Assembly: GCF_050589845.1 (NCBI RefSeq)
Contig: NZ_JBNGPA010000005.1
Span: forward strand, 62,001 to 126,000
Length of the DNA stretch: 64,000 nt
Source of the DNA: Carboxylicivirga agarovorans
Lineage (GTDB): Bacteria > Bacteroidota > Bacteroidia > Bacteroidales > Marinilabiliaceae
Reading direction: 5' to 3'
The translations under genes were made by a program, and so were the position numbers. Shown in pieces: positions 17,007 to 25,255 of this stretch. The first letter of the stretch is position 1. Each line of letters starts with the position of its first letter. The notes under the pieces were generated by a model. The model worked only from the letters and a program-made list of their open reading frames with translations, was not told the origin of the DNA and did not search any database.

Positions 17007-17047
17007 ATTGTGCTCTCCTATCTACTACAACGATTAACCTGAGGATA

Positions 17048-17119
17048 AAGAAGGTGAGGGGTACTAGGTGAGATAATGTGAGAATCGGGAATCTATAAGG
17101 GAAACCGCCTCACCTTCTT
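17048..17119. repeat. 12-bp inverted repeat between peptide and regulator genes
   Basis: AAGAAGGTGAGG at 17048-17059 is repeated in perfect inverted form at 17108-17119, with a 48-nt loop. On the minus strand it would fold in the transcript after the peptide gene and before the winged-helix gene. It could be an attenuator that keeps peptide expression above that of the exporter. No strong T-tract follows. Confidence 0.4.
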
Positions 17120-17239
17120 ATGTTCCTACAAACAGTCTGCGTTCAGACTTCTACTAATCGGGATAGTCTTATTTATTTTTAAAAATCTTTTCATTTTATC
17201 AGCTCGCCCAAAGCCTTTTAATGATAGAACATGCTTTAA

Positions 17240-17383
17240 TTAAATCTTTATCTTATTATCAGCTGGCTCTTCTTCTACTTTTGAACTTGAATCTCCACCA
17301 ACAACCTTTTTTAAAAAAGATGTGTCTTTTGCCGTAAACTTTTTAAATTGTGCCTGCTTTTTTGTATTAACTAAAGACTTCAT
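17240..17383 (-). CDS. Double-glycine leader peptide precursor (47 residues), putative exporter cargo
   Basis: ATG at 17383 to TAA at 17240-17242. The first 30 residues form a basic leader starting MKSLVNTKKQAQFKKF and ending FLKKVVGG. Val at -4, Leu at -7 and Phe at -15 relative to the GG give the hydrophobic spacing that C39 peptidases recognise. The predicted mature part, DSSSKVEEEPADNKIKI, is 17 residues, acidic and hydrophilic, unlike most pore-forming bacteriocins. It has no Cys, Ser/Thr-rich or Trp-rich core that would suggest RiPP modification. It sits upstream of the winged-helix, HlyD and C39-ABC genes on the same strand. Leader, length and position agree, but no homologue is known to me. 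Confidence 0.72.
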   Translation of the reverse strand: MKSLVNTKKQAQFKKFTAKDTSFLKKVVGGDSSSKVEEEPADNKIKI

Positions 17384-17467
17384 GTTACTATCGTATTAAT
17401 GGTTTCTATAGGTTAATTGCAGGAATCGGGAAGCGTAACACCTTTTTTTGAACTTTTTTTAGAATTA

Positions 17468-20400
17468 ATGAGCAAAAAACTACTTATACTACTGTTATTG
17501 TGCACATTATGCAATGTGAAAAAAAGTTATTCAAGCGAAACAGATGGCAACATAATATTATTTACGAAGTATTATTCGGATGAAAACTTTGAAAAAGCAG
17601 CCGAAATTGGCGCAAGAATTTTAATAGATACTAATATCAGACCAGAATGTGATGAACAGTATCGATTATTGTATAAAACGATTCGTTCAATTATTTATTC
17701 AAGTGGCTATAATGCAGCCTATAACTTTCTCATTAAATTGGAACAACAATCAGGCACTCCCTTATTCCATGATTTTGTTCGTTTATATAAAGGTATTTTT
17801 TCAATTACAGTAGATAAGCACAAACAAGCGAAGACAATATTAAATTCGCTTTTACAGGAAAATAACACTTTACTATTAAATGATTCCGTCAAAGCAAAAA
17901 TTTACCATAACCTCGCACTACTTTATCAAACGGAAGGAAAACACATTAAACGACTGGAGTATTTAACAAAGTCATTTGAGTTAGAAAAGAAATCCTTACT
18001 AAACAACTCTAATTTTGAGAATTATAATCTTTCAGTGGAAACATACACAGCCACACTATTTAATAAATATAAGCAATACGAAAAAGCCTATCGTGTTTTT
18101 CAGGAAGCACTTTCACTACCATTCAACAAGAACATAAATGTAAATAATCATGCTTTATACCACAATTATATCGACCTCTTGTTTATGATGGGTATGGAGG
18201 AAAAGACACGGAAATACATCAAAGAATTATTATTGTTTTATGAAGGTAAAAATGAGTATTATTTAAAAGATTATACAAGTTTGCTTAACACATTAGCCTA
18301 TCACTATTACCTTCAGAAAAATTATACAAACTCAATTTTATATGCCACTCAGGTTCTCTCCTTGTCACATAAATATAATACTTCAAATTATAATCGTCAT
18401 GCTGCATACAATTATTTAGCCCGCTGTTATTACGAACTTCAACAGTATGACAAAATGCTTTATTATTTCAAAGAAGATATTAGAGACTGTAAAGAGCGTA
18501 AACGGGTTCAACTTACTGAAGCATATTTATACACTGGGCATTATTTGGCAAAAATATACGAAGACGAAGCAGCCTTTGCCTATATTGATTCTGCAAAAAA
18601 CTGCATCTATAATCAATTCAACCTTGCATATAATAACTCTTTTGAGAACCGTATTGCCTTAGCATATTATGAATTAGAGCAATATAACCAGTGTCTTTAC
18701 CATTTAGAGAATGTGAGTCACATTATGCGTTCTGATAGCAACTACACTGCCATACTAGTTTGGGACAACAAGTATGAGAAAGCACTCTGTTACCAGAAAC
18801 TAAAGGACTATCATAAAGCCTATAAACTGCTTAATGAAGCCAACAACGCCATGTTGAACAAATACCCACCTCTCCAGGATAAATCCTCTTCCATTCAAAG
18901 TAGTAAAATAGGAGAACTATATAGAAAGATTAATATTATCCTGGCAGAAAACCTAAACAGTCAATACCACCAAAGTGGAGAAGTAGCACATCTTGAAGAA
19001 GCTATGCTTTATATAGATGAAGCTGGTAAAAGCATAGAGATATTACGAGGTAAGCAAAACTACGACAGAGACAGGAGAATTGCAGGAGAATGGTATTTTA
19101 ACTTTACTGAGCAGAGCGCTAAGGTGACAATGGACCTGTTTGAAGCTACGGGAGATACTGCCTATTTACATAAGGCTTTTGAATACATCCAAAAGGGAAA
19201 AGCTTATGCCTTAATGCAAGGCATCAATGAAAAGAAATACAAACTTAATTCCGGCGTACCACTGGAGATGATAAACGAATTAAATACCTATAAAAAACAA
19301 TACGACCGTTACGAGAAGCGCTATAACGACACCTTTTTTTCATCGACCATTGATAGTAGCCTGGTAGCATCTTTAAGCTCCCATATGACCAGAAGCATGG
19401 CAAGCATTGATAGTATAAATGCACTAATAAAAGACAGCTACCCTGAATATAGTGAGGAAAAAGCCCGTGCCCCTTTCTTATCCATTGAGCAAATACAGGA
19501 ACGATTGGGCAAGGATCAGGTAATCGTAGATTATTATCAGACCGATTCAGAGATATTCCGCTTTGCCATTAGCACATCGTCTATTCAATGTGATGTTATT
19601 AAAACTGATCGTACCTTAAAAGAGTGTATTGCGTTTGTAACAAAGGAAGTATCAACGCCATTTATCGGACAATCATCTAAAGAACATATCCAGCAATTTG
19701 CGGCAGCATCTTATGAACTATACAAAAAGCTCCTTAATGGTTTAGAGCATATGGTTACTGATAAAGAACTAATAATAGTTCCCCATGGTGAACTGTCCTA
19801 TCTGCCTTTTGAAGTGCTCTTAACTGAAGATGTTTCATCAGATAAACCTAAGTTTAGTGATTACCCCTGGCTAATAAAAAAACAAACAATCAGCTATTCA
19901 TACAACACAGCATTATTAAGTAATTACAGCTCCAAACCAATTCCGTTTAATAAAGTCCTTGCTTTTGCACCGGACTACAGCGGCAGTAAATCCGGTGATT
20001 CCATCCATTTAAGCACAAGCCTTTTTCTTGATTCACTCTTAATGCCATTACAAGGCGCCCGGGAGGAAATCGCATCCATTGAGAAGTTATACAATACTCA
20101 ATCTTTTACAAACCAGGAAGCCAATAGAAATAACTTTATTGCATCAATGCAGGATAATCATGTTCTGCACTTGTCAATGCACTCATTAAACGACGAAGTA
20201 CAACCTTTCAATTCCCAATTGGTCTTCGCTTCTACCGATAGTGTTCCGGGCAGTTTTACTGCGGGTGAAATTTACAACTATAACATTAAATCACCATTAG
20301 CTGTTCTCAGTTCATGCAGTACAGGACGTGGCCATAAACAAAAAGGCGAAGGTCTGCTAAGTATAGCGCGTGCCTTTACCTACTCAGGTGTTGACGCTCA

Positions 20401-20695
20401 GGTGATGACACTTTGGCCTGTTAATGACAAAAGCGGTGCAAATATCGTTGAAGAATTTTATAGAAACCTTGAGATTGGGCTGGATAAGAACAAAGCATTG
20501 CAAGCCAGCAAGCTAAACTACCTGGCTAATGCCGATGGTGTTAAGTCGCATCCTTACTATTGGGCCAATTATGTGCTGGCAGGTAACACAAGCGCATTAA
20601 AACAACAAATGCCAAAAGGTTTATTTGTTTACCTTTTAGCATTTGCCATTATATCGGTTATATTATTTTTCTTTTACGATAGGCGTCGATCCTAA
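17468..20695 (+). CDS. Secreted, membrane-anchored TPR-CHAT protease-like protein
   Basis: 1075 residues from the ATG at 17468; an in-frame TTG at 17417 would put 17 extra residues before the signal peptide and is rejected. The signal peptide (KKLLILLLLCTLC) covers about 1-25. TPR-like helical repeats fill about 30-600. The CHAT domain (caspase/separase-like protease fold) covers about 690-1030, with the catalytic pair His905 in LHLSMHS and Cys950 in LSSCSTG. A C-terminal membrane helix (about 1050-1068) ends in a basic tail, DRRRS. The layout places TPRs and protease in the periplasm. The stop overlaps by 4 bp the stop of the anti-sigma-like gene on the other strand, and the start is 84 bp from the GG-leader peptide start. 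The substrate is unknown. Confidence 0.9.
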   Translation: MSKKLLILLLLCTLCNVKKSYSSETDGNIILFTKYYSDENFEKAAEIGARILIDTNIRPECDEQYRLLYKTIRSIIYSSGYNAAYNFLIKLEQQSGTPLFHDFVRLYKGIFSITVDKHKQAKTILNSLLQENNTLLLNDSVKAKIYHNLALLYQTEGKHIKRLEYLTKSFELEKKSLLNNSNFENYNLSVETYTATLFNKYKQYEKAYRVFQEALSLPFNKNINVNNHALYHNYIDLLFMMGMEEKTRKYIKELLLFYEGKNEYYLKDYTSLLNTLAYHYYLQKNYTNSILYATQVLSLSHKYNTSNYNRHAAYNYLARCYYELQQYDKMLYYFKEDIRDCKERKRVQLTEAYLYTGHYLAKIYEDEAAFAYIDSAKNCIYNQFNLAYNNSFENRIALAYYELEQYNQCLYHLENVSHIMRSDSNYTAILVWDNKYEKALCYQKLKDYHKAYKLLNEANNAMLNKYPPLQDKSSSIQSSKIGELYRKINIILAENLNSQYHQSGEVAHLEEAMLYIDEAGKSIEILRGKQNYDRDRRIAGEWYFNFTEQSAKVTMDLFEATGDTAYLHKAFEYIQKGKAYALMQGINEKKYKLNSGVPLEMINELNTYKKQYDRYEKRYNDTFFSSTIDSSLVASLSSHMTRSMASIDSINALIKDSYPEYSEEKARAPFLSIEQIQERLGKDQVIVDYYQTDSEIFRFAISTSSIQCDVIKTDRTLKECIAFVTKEVSTPFIGQSSKEHIQQFAAASYELYKKLLNGLEHMVTDKELIIVPHGELSYLPFEVLLTEDVSSDKPKFSDYPWLIKKQTISYSYNTALLSNYSSKPIPFNKVLAFAPDYSGSKSGDSIHLSTSLFLDSLLMPLQGAREEIASIEKLYNTQSFTNQEANRNNFIASMQDNHVLHLSMHSLNDEVQPFNSQLVFASTDSVPGSFTAGEIYNYNIKSPLAVLSSCSTGRGHKQKGEGLLSIARAFTYSGVDAQVMTLWPVNDKSGANIVEEFYRNLEIGLDKNKALQASKLNYLANADGVKSHPYYWANYVLAGNTSALKQQMPKGLFVYLLAFAIISVILFFFYDRRRS

Positions 20696-21429
20696 AAATC
20701 CATCTTATCAAGCACTTCTTCAGCTTGTGTTGAATATTTATTGCCGCTTGTTTGTAATTGGGTCAATAGCAATTCTGCCTTATCAAATTCTTCAAGTTTA
20801 AGGTGACACAGTGCCATATACCATTTTATCTGTTCCTCGTAAAATATAGCTATTTCCTGAGTTGACTGAAGTTGCAGCTTAGCTTTTTCAATATCACCCA
20901 TTTCCAAGTAACACAATGCTGTAAAAAAGCCTGCCAGTTCTTCATTTTCCTCGCCTAACTCATTAAAAGAACCAATAGCTGCATTCATATCACCAGCCTG
21001 ATATTGTTTTAATGCCACATCAAAAAGAGTTGACTGCTCACCTCCACGAACCGTCATATCAGCTCCATATGGGGTATAATATTCTACAAAAGCCTGTGCA
21101 CCCGTATAACTGTTATCTTTAAGTAAGCCCAGATAGCTGCCAAGACCTATTACAACAATAACCGAAGCTGCAGCCAGCCAATAATTCATTTTGAAGGGAT
21201 TATTTCGTTTCTCTTCTTCCGCCAGAAACTCCTCACTTATCTCTTCCAGCTGTTTCCTAAATTCGAGGTCTTCATTCTTATGATTAGCTACAGTATAAAG
21301 TATCTCTTGTTGTAGCTTCATATCCTCATTAAAATCCGGATTATTGGCCATTTCCAGTTTCACCTCCTGACGTTCTTCGGGAGATAACTCATTGGTAAAA
21401 AACTCTAATATCTTCTTATTATAATCCAT
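20692..21429 (-). CDS. Anti-sigma-like membrane protein with periplasmic TPR-type domain
   Basis: 245 residues. Residues 1-80 are cytoplasmic and charged (LSPEERQEVKLEMANNPDF is typical of anti-sigma N-termini in this phylum). Residues about 82-103 form one membrane helix. Residues about 125-245 are TPR-like helices (YQAGDMNAAIGSFNEL, CYLEMGDIEKAKLQLQ, CHLKLEEFDKAELLLTQL). The start overlaps the end of the sigma factor gene by 11 bp, so the pair is translationally coupled. The periplasmic TPR part could interact with the TPRs of the neighbouring CHAT protein, which would be placed on the same side of the membrane. Confidence 0.82.
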   Translation of the reverse strand: MDYNKKILEFFTNELSPEERQEVKLEMANNPDFNEDMKLQQEILYTVANHKNEDLEFRKQLEEISEEFLAEEEKRNNPFKMNYWLAAASVIVVIGLGSYLGLLKDNSYTGAQAFVEYYTPYGADMTVRGGEQSTLFDVALKQYQAGDMNAAIGSFNELGEENEELAGFFTALCYLEMGDIEKAKLQLQSTQEIAIFYEEQIKWYMALCHLKLEEFDKAELLLTQLQTSGNKYSTQAEEVLDKMDF

Positions 21430-22000
21430 ACTTTAAATCTTTATATTCAGGGTCTGCCTTAATCATCTCCATCAACTTTTTGTTGCACATCGACTTTCTG
21501 TTTTTAGTATAAGCCACAGAGCTAAACGCCAATTCTGTAGTTATATGCTCATTGGTAAAACCAATGGCTACAAGTCTCAACACATCCTGGCAAACCTTCT
21601 GAATTTTGTTATAATACTTGAGATACAACTGACGACGTTTCTCAAATAATTCTTTTTCATGAACTTCACTCTCCAATTCTGGTATTTCATCATTCAGCAC
21701 CTGATACACAGGAGCTCCCTTCCTTTTTCTCAGCTCATATAACCAAAGGTTTTTACAAACCGAGATAAAATAAGTAGTGAATGTAGCAACAAGAATTGGT
21801 TTTTCTTGTTTCGAGTAGATAGCAACAAATGCATCCTGCATTATCTGCATAGCATCTTCGTTGGTTCCACTATTATCGGTAATAATTGATCGAACCGGAC
21901 TCCAAACAAGTTGCATAATATATTTAATAACCTTACTATCCCTTGAATAGACCGCTTCTAACAATTCTTTATCGGTGTACTTTCTTCTTGACATCATCAT
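21419..22000 (-). CDS. Sigma-70 family (ECF-like) sigma factor of the CHAT locus
   Basis: 193 residues. Region 2 covers about residues 10-95, with EDAMQIMQDAFVAIYSK and TYFISVCKNLWLYELRKRKG. Region 4 covers about 125-185, with KIQKVCQDVLRLVAIGFTNEHITTEL and a turn helix ending in KNRKSMCNKKLME. The C-terminal helix-turn-helix is more diverged than in the sigma factor at 9274-9804. The start is one of three consecutive ATG codons; the first is used here. It is the first gene of a two-gene operon with the anti-sigma-like protein, and an inverted repeat lies 10 bp ahead of it. Confidence 0.88.
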   Translation of the reverse strand: MMMSRRKYTDKELLEAVYSRDSKVIKYIMQLVWSPVRSIITDNSGTNEDAMQIMQDAFVAIYSKQEKPILVATFTTYFISVCKNLWLYELRKRKGAPVYQVLNDEIPELESEVHEKELFEKRRQLYLKYYNKIQKVCQDVLRLVAIGFTNEHITTELAFSSVAYTKNRKSMCNKKLMEMIKADPEYKDLKYGL

Positions 22001-22009
22001 CGTTTTCCG

Positions 22010-22024
22010 TCACTAAAATAGTGA
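22010..22024. promoter_or_regulatory. Inverted repeat ahead of the sigma gene
   Basis: TCACTA-AAA-TAGTGA, a 6-3-6 perfect inverted repeat, ends 10 bp upstream of the sigma factor start. It may be an operator or part of the leader. No T-run follows on either strand, so it is not a terminator. Confidence 0.35.
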
Positions 22025-22163
22025 TTTTAATTTAATTATCATTTCTTCCACAAGCAGCCAAGCCAAGCCCAACGATCACCGTTCAGGTGATTTAATGATA
22101 AAATATACGTATTTTTTTACTTAGAAATTAAATAATATGTTACAAAATATTCGGACTATTTCG

Positions 22164-22883
22164 TCACATTTTTAAATAAAATGTTTTTGTAAGTGCAATG
22201 TAATCGTCGGAATAGCCATGCCGTCCTTTGTCTTCGATCACAATTTCATTTGTAACAATACCATCTGCTGCATCTTTCGACAATTCGATAAGCGTTCGAA
22301 CATAATCTTTATGAGGAGTAGGTCTGACTCGCGTAATGCGACTCGGAGTATAACTGTATTTTTCTGCGATTTCGATGAATACTCTTTCTGCATCAAAAGG
22401 CAAGACTACCGACAATTTGCCATGCGAATTGCTTACCCGGCCGGCGTTGGCAATCAGGTCTTCGAATGATAAAGATTCTGTGTGACGAGCCAAGTTCCGG
22501 GAATGATTAACACTTTTATAAGCATTATTGAAAAAAGGAGGGTTACAAACAACATGATCAAACTTCTCCATATTATTTTCAGCAAACTCCTGAAGAGGAT
22601 TGTGCACAATCTTTAGTCGTTCTGTCCAGTCAGAAAAAGCAAAATTATCGGATGCCTGGCTAACCGCGTCCTTATCTATATCAATTGCAGTGACACAAGC
22701 ATTGGAGTTACGCTGAGCCAACATCAGAGCTATCAAGCCTGTTCCTGTTCCTACATCGAGAAAATTAACTGCATTACCAACGTTGACCCAGGCTCCTAAT
22801 AAAACGCCATCCGTTCCAACTTTCATAGCTGCTTTATCCTGGTGAACTACAAATTGCTTGAATTTAAAATATGAGTTTGCCAT
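22164..22883 (-). CDS. trmN6: tRNA1(Val) (adenine-37 N6)-methyltransferase
   Basis: 239 residues, the usual size for the YfiC/TrmN6 family. It methylates N6 of A37 in tRNA-Val using S-adenosylmethionine. The N-terminus has FKFKQF.V.QD.AAMKVGTDG.LLGAWV, typical of the family. The SAM site is FLDVGTGTGLIALMLAQR, and the target-adenine motif is NPPFF near residue 113. It is followed within 3 bp by the TIGR02757 gene on the side of the start, in a same-strand run with the LolD-like and antiporter genes. Confidence 0.92.
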   Translation of the reverse strand: MANSYFKFKQFVVHQDKAAMKVGTDGVLLGAWVNVGNAVNFLDVGTGTGLIALMLAQRNSNACVTAIDIDKDAVSQASDNFAFSDWTERLKIVHNPLQEFAENNMEKFDHVVCNPPFFNNAYKSVNHSRNLARHTESLSFEDLIANAGRVSNSHGKLSVVLPFDAERVFIEIAEKYSYTPSRITRVRPTPHKDYVRTLIELSKDAADGIVTNEIVIEDKGRHGYSDDYIALTKTFYLKM

Positions 22884-22885
22884 CG

Positions 22886-23650
22886 TTAGAACTTTTCATT
22901 GACACCTAGACTAAACAAGGCAAAATCATATTTAACCGGATCTTGCTTATCAAACATTCTTAACGATTGCATCACTTCATCGACAGCCTTCATGTCATTT
23001 TGCTTACGTTTCAACAGGCCAAGCTGCCTTGAAACATTGCCGGTATGAACATCTAACGGAAGTAGCAGATCAGATTGAGCAATGTTACTCCACAGCCCAA
23101 AATCAACACCTTTTTCATCCTTACGAACCATCCATCTTAAATACATGTTTATTCGTTTAGCCGATGCACCTTTTAATATGTTCGCAACATGTTTATGAGT
23201 TCTTTGCGGTGAGTCAAAACTGAGAAAAGTATCCCGAAAGTGAGTTAATGCCGGTTTAATATCGTTATTCTTATAACCCTTTGCAAAAACCTCTTCCAGA
23301 CCTCCATACTGTGTGTATATTTTCTTTAATGCACGCAGAAAGTACAAACAATCAATAGATGAAAACGTACGATAGTAAAATGCCTCAAAGCGGTTCCAAT
23401 CGGACTGAGCCGCATTTATCAGAAACTCATATGGTTCATGCTCCAGGAGACTCATTAATTGTTTCGCACTTTTTATAATTAAGTCTCGCCTGCCCCAGGC
23501 TATAGTAGCTGAAAGAAATCCGGCGATCTCGATATCTTGTTTCCGACTAAAAAGGTGTGGTATTGAAACAGGGTCATTGTCAATGAAATCAGGTCTGTTA
23601 TATTTGTCAACCTTTTCATCCAGAAAAGCCTTTAATTCTTTGAAATCCAT
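22886..23650 (-). CDS. TIGR02757 family protein (DUF2400)
   Basis: 254 residues matching the TIGR02757/DUF2400 family, common in Bacteroidota and Campylobacterota. Characteristic segments are ELKAFLDEKVDKYN, DPVSIPHLFSRKQDIEIAGFLSATIAWGRRDLI and the central MYLRWMVRKD..VDFGLW....S.L..PLDVHTGNVSR. The last part resembles the helix-hairpin-helix/GPD region of DNA glycosylases, so a nucleic-acid role is possible, but no function is established. It lies between trmN6 and the LolD-like gene with gaps of 2 bp. Confidence 0.9.
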   Translation of the reverse strand: MDFKELKAFLDEKVDKYNRPDFIDNDPVSIPHLFSRKQDIEIAGFLSATIAWGRRDLIIKSAKQLMSLLEHEPYEFLINAAQSDWNRFEAFYYRTFSSIDCLYFLRALKKIYTQYGGLEEVFAKGYKNNDIKPALTHFRDTFLSFDSPQRTHKHVANILKGASAKRINMYLRWMVRKDEKGVDFGLWSNIAQSDLLLPLDVHTGNVSRQLGLLKRKQNDMKAVDEVMQSLRMFDKQDPVKYDFALFSLGVNEKF

Positions 23651-23652
23651 CC

Positions 23653-24309
23653 TTATGAATTAAAAATCAATCCATCCTTTATTTCAATCATCCGGTCGCA
23701 CATTTTAGCTAAATGATAGTCATGTGTAACAATTACGAATGTCTGATTAAAAGCTTCCCGCAATTCAAAAAACAGCTTTTGTAATTCTTCCTGGCTATGT
23801 GAATCAAGATTACCTGATGGTTCGTCGGCAAAAACAACAGCGGGTTTATTTATTAAAGCTCTGGCTACAGCAACTCTCTGCTTTTCGCCGCCGCTTAACT
23901 CTGCCGGTTTGTGATCTAAACGATGGTCAAGGCTTAAGAAAGAAAGCAATTCCCTGGCACTCTCTTCGGCATTAGATTTGGACTGTCCGTTAATTAGTGC
24001 TGGCAACATCGCATTTTCAAGTGCGTTGAATTCAGGCAAGAGTTGATGAAATTGAAATACAAAGCCAATTTTTGTGTTTCTAAACCTTGACAACTGCTTC
24101 CCTGACAAGGTGCTTAAATTCACCCCATCAAGAAATACCTCTCCTGACGACGGTTTATCTAATGTACCTAATATTTGCAGCAAGGTTGTTTTACCAGCAC
24201 CACTGGCTCCAACAATTGATACTACTTCTCCGGCATTAATATTTAAATCAATACCTTTCAGAACCTCAAGGTCGCCATAGCTTTTTCGGATTTGCTCGCA
24301 CTTAATCAT
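23653..24309 (-). CDS. LolD-like ABC transporter ATPase
   Basis: 218 residues, a complete ATPase of the LolD/MacB/FtsE group. Walker A is GASGAGKTT, the signature LSGGEKQRVAVARAL, Walker B VVFADEPSGNLDS and the H-loop VTHD. All nucleotide-binding elements are intact, in contrast to the ATPase at 31315-31998. In this group the ATPase powers extraction of lipoproteins or substrates through an FtsX-type permease. No permease is adjacent, so it probably pairs with one encoded elsewhere. It lies 3 bp from the antiporter gene and from the TIGR02757 gene. Confidence 0.9.
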   Translation of the reverse strand: MIKCEQIRKSYGDLEVLKGIDLNINAGEVVSIVGASGAGKTTLLQILGTLDKPSSGEVFLDGVNLSTLSGKQLSRFRNTKIGFVFQFHQLLPEFNALENAMLPALINGQSKSNAEESARELLSFLSLDHRLDHKPAELSGGEKQRVAVARALINKPAVVFADEPSGNLDSHSQEELQKLFFELREAFNQTFVIVTHDYHLAKMCDRMIEIKDGLIFNS

Positions 24310-24312
24310 ACG

Positions 24313-25245
24313 CTAAACAAATAACAGGTAAATATATAAAACATAAACACTCAGCAGAATAGCACCTTTCCATCGCGTTACAACACCCTTTGAAAGAGGT
24401 AGTATTGTTAAAAAGAGCAATATGGCAATTGCAAACATCCACCAGTAATCTGTATTGACCATTGAAGCATTAACACTCACAGGCTTAATTACTGATGTAA
24501 CGCCTAAGACCGCCCAAATATTAAAAATATTTGATCCGATGATATTACCGATAGATATATCAGATTCTTTTTTAATAGCTGCAACTAATGATGTAGCTAA
24601 TTCGGGAACACTGGTTCCCAATGCGACAACAGAAATTCCAATTACACGTTCACTAACCCCCAGGTTAATTGCGATATCTTTAGCTCCAATAACGAGCCAG
24701 TCAGCACCAAAATAAAGGCCTGCGGCTGCAAGTAAAAATAATAACAATGTCTTCCACAGAGCCATAGATGGCGCTTCAATCTTTTCTTCGTTTTTACTTT
24801 GTTTTCGACTACTATAAACCGCCCAAACAATGTAGATACCCAGTAGAACAAGAAATATAATTCCTTCGACTGTACTAAGAATCAGGTTCTCACTTGCCCA
24901 TATTAACCCGACAGTAGCAACCATCATGACAAGCCAATCAAGCCAGACTGCCTTCTTTTTCACTTTGACCGGATATACAATAGAGACCAGTCCAAGGACT
25001 AAGGCTATATTGGCAATGTTTGAACCTACAACATTACCCACAGAAATATCAGCTGCACCATCAAAAACAGCACGTAAACTTACTAAAAGCTCTGGCGCTG
25101 ATGTACCAAAAGCCACCACTGTTATACCAATAACTAAAGTAGAGACTTTAAAATGGCGCGCCAATTGCACACTTGACTTTACCAGCCAGTCACCACTAAA
25201 AAACAACAGCACAAATCCGGCTAATAAAAATAAAATTGGGGGCAT
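24313..25245 (-). CDS. Calcium/sodium antiporter (CaCA family, YrbG-like)
   Basis: 310 residues with about ten membrane helices in two inverted halves. Each half carries the alpha-repeat signature: GTSAPELLVSL followed by GNVVGSNIANIALVLG, and GTSVPELATSL followed by GNIIGSNIFNIWAVLG. The acidic residues of both repeats that bind Ca2+ are present. It exchanges cytoplasmic Ca2+ for Na+ across the inner membrane. It is upstream of and close to the LolD-like gene, with tatA 10 bp upstream on the same strand. Confidence 0.93.
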   Translation of the reverse strand: MPPILFLLAGFVLLFFSGDWLVKSSVQLARHFKVSTLVIGITVVAFGTSAPELLVSLRAVFDGAADISVGNVVGSNIANIALVLGLVSIVYPVKVKKKAVWLDWLVMMVATVGLIWASENLILSTVEGIIFLVLLGIYIVWAVYSSRKQSKNEEKIEAPSMALWKTLLLFLLAAAGLYFGADWLVIGAKDIAINLGVSERVIGISVVALGTSVPELATSLVAAIKKESDISIGNIIGSNIFNIWAVLGVTSVIKPVSVNASMVNTDYWWMFAIAILLFLTILPLSKGVVTRWKGAILLSVYVLYIYLLFV

Positions 25246-25255
25246 ATTAATTTAT

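Noticed and set aside
17129..17194. 22-codon frame after the GG-leader peptide gene, starting MKRFLKI
   Set aside because: It has no GG motif, no ribosome binding site and ends quickly; no reason to call it a second peptide.
17417..17467. TTG start for the CHAT protein, 17 codons upstream of the ATG
   Set aside because: It would place a non-hydrophobic extension in front of a clear signal peptide, and the ATG at 17468 fits better.
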